In this document: piece by piece, positions 5,996 to 8,191 of the stretch
Position numbering within the stretch: position 1 is the first letter of the stretch
Layout of the letters: each line of letters starts with the position of its first letter
Source of the DNA: CAJXWH01 sp964343365
GTDB taxonomy: Bacteria; Pseudomonadota; Gammaproteobacteria; Arenicellales; UBA868
Assembly (NCBI GenBank): GCA_964343365.1
Contig: CAYFJI010000082.1
Location: 1-8,191 of the forward strand
Length of the DNA: 8,191 nucleotides
Reading direction: 5' to 3'
Translations under genes and position numbers: made by a program
The notes under the pieces: generated by a model
Databases searched by the model: none
What the model saw: the letters and a program-made list of their open reading frames with translations, nothing else
Told to the model about the DNA's origin: nothing

Positions 5996-6556
5996 ATGGT
6001 TTTACTGGTGCGTGTGACCGTTTTTTGTGGATCTCGAACTGGAAATTGTTCAGAGTACTTTGATGTGGCTATTGAACTTGGCAAGTGTTTATCTGAAAGA
6101 AATATCGATCTTGTTTATGGCGGGGGTGGAACTGGATTGATGGGATCGTTGGCAGATTCTGTTTTGGAGCATGGGGGTACCGCAATTGGTGTGATTCCAG
6201 ATAGTCTTAAGGAAAAAGAGAAGGCACACCGTCATTTAAGTAAACTGTATGTAGTTGACTCCATGCATAATAGAAAATTAATGATGGGAAACCTTTCACA
6301 AGCATTCATTGTTTTGCCAGGTGGATTAGGCACGATGGAAGAGTTCTTTGAAGTTGCCACTTGGACTCAGCTAGGAATACTCCAAAAACCATATGGGTTT
6401 CTTAATATTGCCGGATACTACGAAAAATTGTTTACATGGCTAAAAGAAATGGAGTATCAAGGTTTTTTAGAGAAAAATTATGTGTCGGCATTAATTGTAG
6501 ATAATCAGCCGGATTCCCTGCTTGATAAGTTGCATGAGCAGATTCATAAAAAATGA
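5996..6556 (+). CDS. LOG-family nucleoside 5'-monophosphate phosphoribohydrolase (TIGR00730)
   Basis: This is a 186-residue cytoplasmic protein of the LOG ('lonely guy') family. Members hydrolyse the N-glycosidic bond of nucleoside monophosphates (cytokinin riboside monophosphate in plants, AMP and related nucleotides in bacteria). The Rossmann-like core and signature residues are present: VFCGSRTG (9-16), VYGGGGTGLMG (40-50), MHNRK (90-94, with Arg93) and PGGLGTMEE (108-116, with Glu116), then TWTQLGI and KPYGFLN. The length is standard for the short bacterial form. ATG 5996 lacks a clear ribosome binding site; GTG codons at 6008 and 6014 are possible alternatives that would bring the N terminus closer to the usual start just before VFCGS. 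It lies 49 nt after the Nif11 gene and 24 nt before dsbB. Whether it makes a cytokinin-like product cannot be told from sequence. Confidence 0.9.
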   Translation: MVLLVRVTVFCGSRTGNCSEYFDVAIELGKCLSERNIDLVYGGGGTGLMGSLADSVLEHGGTAIGVIPDSLKEKEKAHRHLSKLYVVDSMHNRKLMMGNLSQAFIVLPGGLGTMEEFFEVATWTQLGILQKPYGFLNIAGYYEKLFTWLKEMEYQGFLEKNYVSALIVDNQPDSLLDKLHEQIHKK

Positions 6557-6580
6557 CGATATTTTAGAGAGTCAAGGTTA

Positions 6581-7084
6581 ATGATTGGCGTTTTGATTAG
6601 GATATCATTTCGGTCATGGTGTTGGCTTATTAGCGTAATATCACTTTTGTTGTTGGGCTATGCTTATTGGCTAGAGTATTTTCAAAATCTTGATCCATGC
6701 CCGCTTTGTATTTTCCAACGGGTAATTTATGTAGGTTTATTCATTCTCGGTGTTACGTCTGCACTTCATAATCCACCCCGCGGTTTAGTTCGCTATATTT
6801 ATGGATTTCTTGGCGGTATTTTCTCGTTTATCGGAATCTTAATTTCTGGTCGTCATGTTTGGCTGCAATCGTTACCATCTGACAGAGTGCCTGAATGTGG
6901 ACCTGGCTTAGACTATTTAATTGAAATGTTTTCATTCTCAGAAATGTTGAGAAAAGTTTTAACAGGTTCGGGTGAGTGCGCCACCGTTGATTGGAAATTT
7001 TTAAACTTAAGCATGCCTGCCTGGGCATTGATATGGTTTTTTCTTCTCGGTACATTATTTGTTTTCGCCACACTAAAGAAATGA
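6581..7084 (+). CDS. dsbB: Disulfide bond formation protein DsbB
   Basis: This inner-membrane oxidase reoxidises periplasmic DsbA and passes electrons to quinone. The 167 residues carry four hydrophobic segments (about 13-30, 46-62, 71-90 and 146-164). Both catalytic cysteine pairs are present: the CPLC motif (Cys40, Cys43) in the first periplasmic loop, and Cys106 (PECGPGL) with Cys133 (GECA) in the second. Arg47, just after CPLCIFQ, corresponds to the conserved quinone-proximal Arg of E. coli DsbB. The family's SGRHVWLQ-like segment is at 89-96. Only 24 nt separate it from the LOG-family gene, suggesting co-transcription. AAGG at 6574-6577 is a rather close ribosome binding site. No dsbA partner gene is in the window, which is usual since dsbA and dsbB are often unlinked. 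Confidence 0.95.
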   Translation: MIGVLIRISFRSWCWLISVISLLLLGYAYWLEYFQNLDPCPLCIFQRVIYVGLFILGVTSALHNPPRGLVRYIYGFLGGIFSFIGILISGRHVWLQSLPSDRVPECGPGLDYLIEMFSFSEMLRKVLTGSGECATVDWKFLNLSMPAWALIWFFLLGTLFVFATLKK

Positions 7085-7123
7085 TCTACTTCAAAGCGTA
7101 AGATTATAGTGTTGCTCACTTTT

Positions 7124-7151
7124 TTCGCCTAAAAAATATTTTTTAGGCGAA
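7124..7151. repeat. 28-bp perfect palindrome between convergent genes
   Basis: Two 14-nt arms with no spacer, TTCGCCTAAAAAAT (7124-7137) and ATTTTTTAGGCGAA (7138-7151), are exact reverse complements. The palindrome lies 39 nt after the dsbB stop and 10 nt beyond the stop of the minus-strand small gene. The position suggests a shared bidirectional transcription end. Unlike a standard terminator, the GC base pairs are on the outside, the A/T tract is inside the stem, and no T-run follows on either strand. It could equally be a protein-binding site or an RNA-processing hairpin. Confidence 0.6.
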
Positions 7152-7161
7152 TCCAATTTCG

Positions 7162-7428
7162 CTAATTTATTTTTTTAGCCTCGGCATCACAGGGAGCGCA
7201 AGGGCCTTCACATTTTTCTTTTGATTTAGTTTCATGTTCCCCTCGTTTTTGACAGGCGAAACAGATCTTGTCGCTAAGCCCAGCTTCTAAATTTATTTGG
7301 TTTGAAAAGTCACGTTTCTTGATGCAAGCCTGAAAAGAGGTTTGTTCAATTGGTCCCCAGCCATCAAAATTTTCGCCAGGTACCCACCCATTTGGGGTAA
7401 AGATGTATACAATTAACCACCATTTCAT
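7162..7428 (-). CDS. Small Cys-rich protein of unknown function
   Basis: This is an 88-residue protein I do not recognise as a named family. It opens with a short hydrophobic start (MKWWLIVYIFT) and a Gly/Trp/Pro-rich segment (NGWVPGENFDGWGP, 13-26). Six cysteines follow: Cys35, Cys56 and Cys59 (CFAC), then Cys73, Cys77 and Cys80 (CEGPCAPC) in a Lys/Glu-rich tail. The layout recalls small uncharacterised proteobacterial proteins that begin with a WVPG-type motif. The hydrophobic N terminus could be a signal or anchor, but it is short for either. AGAGG lies 9 nt upstream of ATG 7428 (plus-strand CCTCT at 7439-7443), supporting the start. It is divergent from the nuclease gene with 68 nt between the starts, and convergent with dsbB. 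The paired cysteines could form disulfides or bind metal; proximity to dsbB is suggestive but not proof. Confidence 0.65.
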   Translation of the reverse strand: MKWWLIVYIFTPNGWVPGENFDGWGPIEQTSFQACIKKRDFSNQINLEAGLSDKICFACQKRGEHETKSKEKCEGPCAPCDAEAKKIN

Positions 7429-7496
7429 ACTTAGTTGCCTCTGTGTTTTTCGTCAAATTGAATTTTATGGCCTACACAGGAAAAGAATCTACCTAA

Positions 7497-8191
7497 ATGC
7501 CGCGAACACGCAATATTTACGACCCTACAAGTACTAAACTTTATAAGTTAAGTCGGTCAAAATTGGAAGATTTTTCACGTTGCCCACGGTGTTTTTATTT
7601 GGATCGTCGGCTTGGTGTATCGCGGCCGTCAGGATTTCCGTTTAATTTAAATTCGGCTGTCGATGAGTTACTGAAGCGTGAGTTTGATGCGTATCGTGAA
7701 AAAAAAGAGCCGCACCCATATATGATTGATGCAGGAATTGATGCGGTACCTGCGCAGCATCCCCAGCTTGATGATTGGCGTAAAAATTTTAAGGGTGTTT
7801 CCTTTGATCATGAGCAGACTGGTTTCACACTTTTTGGTGCGATTGATGATCTTTGGTTACAGTCCGATGGTCGATATCTTGTTTGCGATTATAAAGCGAC
7901 TTCAAAACATGGTGAAGTTGACCTAAATGCATCTTGGCAGATTTCATATAAGCGACAGATGGAGATTTATCAGTGGTTGTTACGAGCTAATGGTCTAGAT
8001 GTAAGTGATCGTGCATGGTTTGTCTATTGCAATGGGCGTCGCGATCATTCTCGATTTGATTGTCAGCTCGAATTTAGGATTAGCCTGTTACCATACGATG
8101 GAGATGATAGCTGGGTCGAAGGTGCGCTTCAAAATGCAGCGAGAACCTTAAAGAGTGACATTATGCCAATGCCTGGGAAAGATTGTGAATT
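7497..8191 (+). CDS. PD-(D/E)XK nuclease family protein (partial, runs off right edge)
   Basis: The open frame from ATG 7497 runs to the window end, giving 231 residues; an in-frame TAA directly precedes the ATG, so the start is firm. AGGAAA at 7478-7483 is a slightly distant ribosome binding site. The fold of RecB/Cas4-type nucleases (PDDEXK_1-like) is visible. SRSKLEDFSRCPRCFYLDRRLG (19-40) carries a CPRC pair (Cys29, Cys32). GAIDDLW (114-120) gives the first acidic motif, VCDYKATS (129-136) gives the D-x-K core (Asp131, Lys133), and QMEIYQWLL (154-162) is the QxxxY motif IV. At the cut end, PGKDCE (226-231) begins what is probably the C-terminal cysteine cluster, so Cys29, Cys32, Cys230 and a later Cys may bind zinc or an Fe-S cluster. 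A DNA nuclease role is inferred from the fold. The target is unknown, and no helicase or cas gene is in the window. Confidence 0.85.
   Translation, partial: MPRTRNIYDPTSTKLYKLSRSKLEDFSRCPRCFYLDRRLGVSRPSGFPFNLNSAVDELLKREFDAYREKKEPHPYMIDAGIDAVPAQHPQLDDWRKNFKGVSFDHEQTGFTLFGAIDDLWLQSDGRYLVCDYKATSKHGEVDLNASWQISYKRQMEIYQWLLRANGLDVSDRAWFVYCNGRRDHSRFDCQLEFRISLLPYDGDDSWVEGALQNAARTLKSDIMPMPGKDCE

Noticed and set aside
7726..7926. Plus-strand 66-residue open frame inside the nuclease gene
   Set aside because: It is an alternative frame of a well-supported PD-(D/E)XK coding sequence.
7497..8191. Cas4 and a CRISPR adaptation module
   Set aside because: The nuclease fold is related, but there are no repeats, cas1 or cas2 in the window, and the N-terminal CPRC arrangement does not match Cas4.

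Overview
The window looks like a chromosomal stretch of a low-to-moderate GC (roughly 40% by eye) Gram-negative bacterium, most likely a gammaproteobacterium. The evidence is a periplasmic-binding-protein ABC importer, a DsbB inner-membrane oxidase, signal-peptide-bearing proteins and the general gene style. I cannot name the species. No rRNA, tRNA, CRISPR array, insertion sequence or integrase is visible.

Region 1 (1-3213, + strand) is a polyamine-type ABC importer in the order binding protein (3' end only), ATPase, permease, permease, as in the SpuE-F-G-H and PotFGHI systems. A strong rho-independent terminator follows the binding-protein gene. The 155 nt between it and the ATPase gene hold two nested inverted repeats that could fold as a leader structure. 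The three transporter genes are 4-15 nt apart and clearly one operon.

Region 2 (3289-3741, - strand) is a single secreted DUF4864 protein, convergent with the transporter operon and divergent from the next block.

Region 3 (3932-5946, + strand) is the most unusual part. An SCP2/thiolase-fold protein has lost the nucleophilic Cys and the other canonical catalytic residues. It overlaps by one base a DUF35 (zinc ribbon plus OB-fold) partner. After 45 nt comes a 79-residue protein with a Nif11 domain, the family best known as RiPP leader peptides, but with no cysteine, no GG cleavage motif and no maturation enzyme nearby. The thiolase-like/DUF35 pair resembles the Ltp2-ChsH2 type of acyl-CoA aldolase complex more than a true thiolase.

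Region 4 (5996-7084, + strand) holds a LOG-family phosphoribohydrolase and DsbB, 24 nt apart. A 28-bp perfect palindrome lies after dsbB.

Region 5 (7162-8191) has a small Cys-rich protein of unknown function on the - strand. Divergent from it is a PD-(D/E)XK nuclease-family protein with a CxxC pair, cut by the window end. All gaps between genes are shorter than 300 bases.
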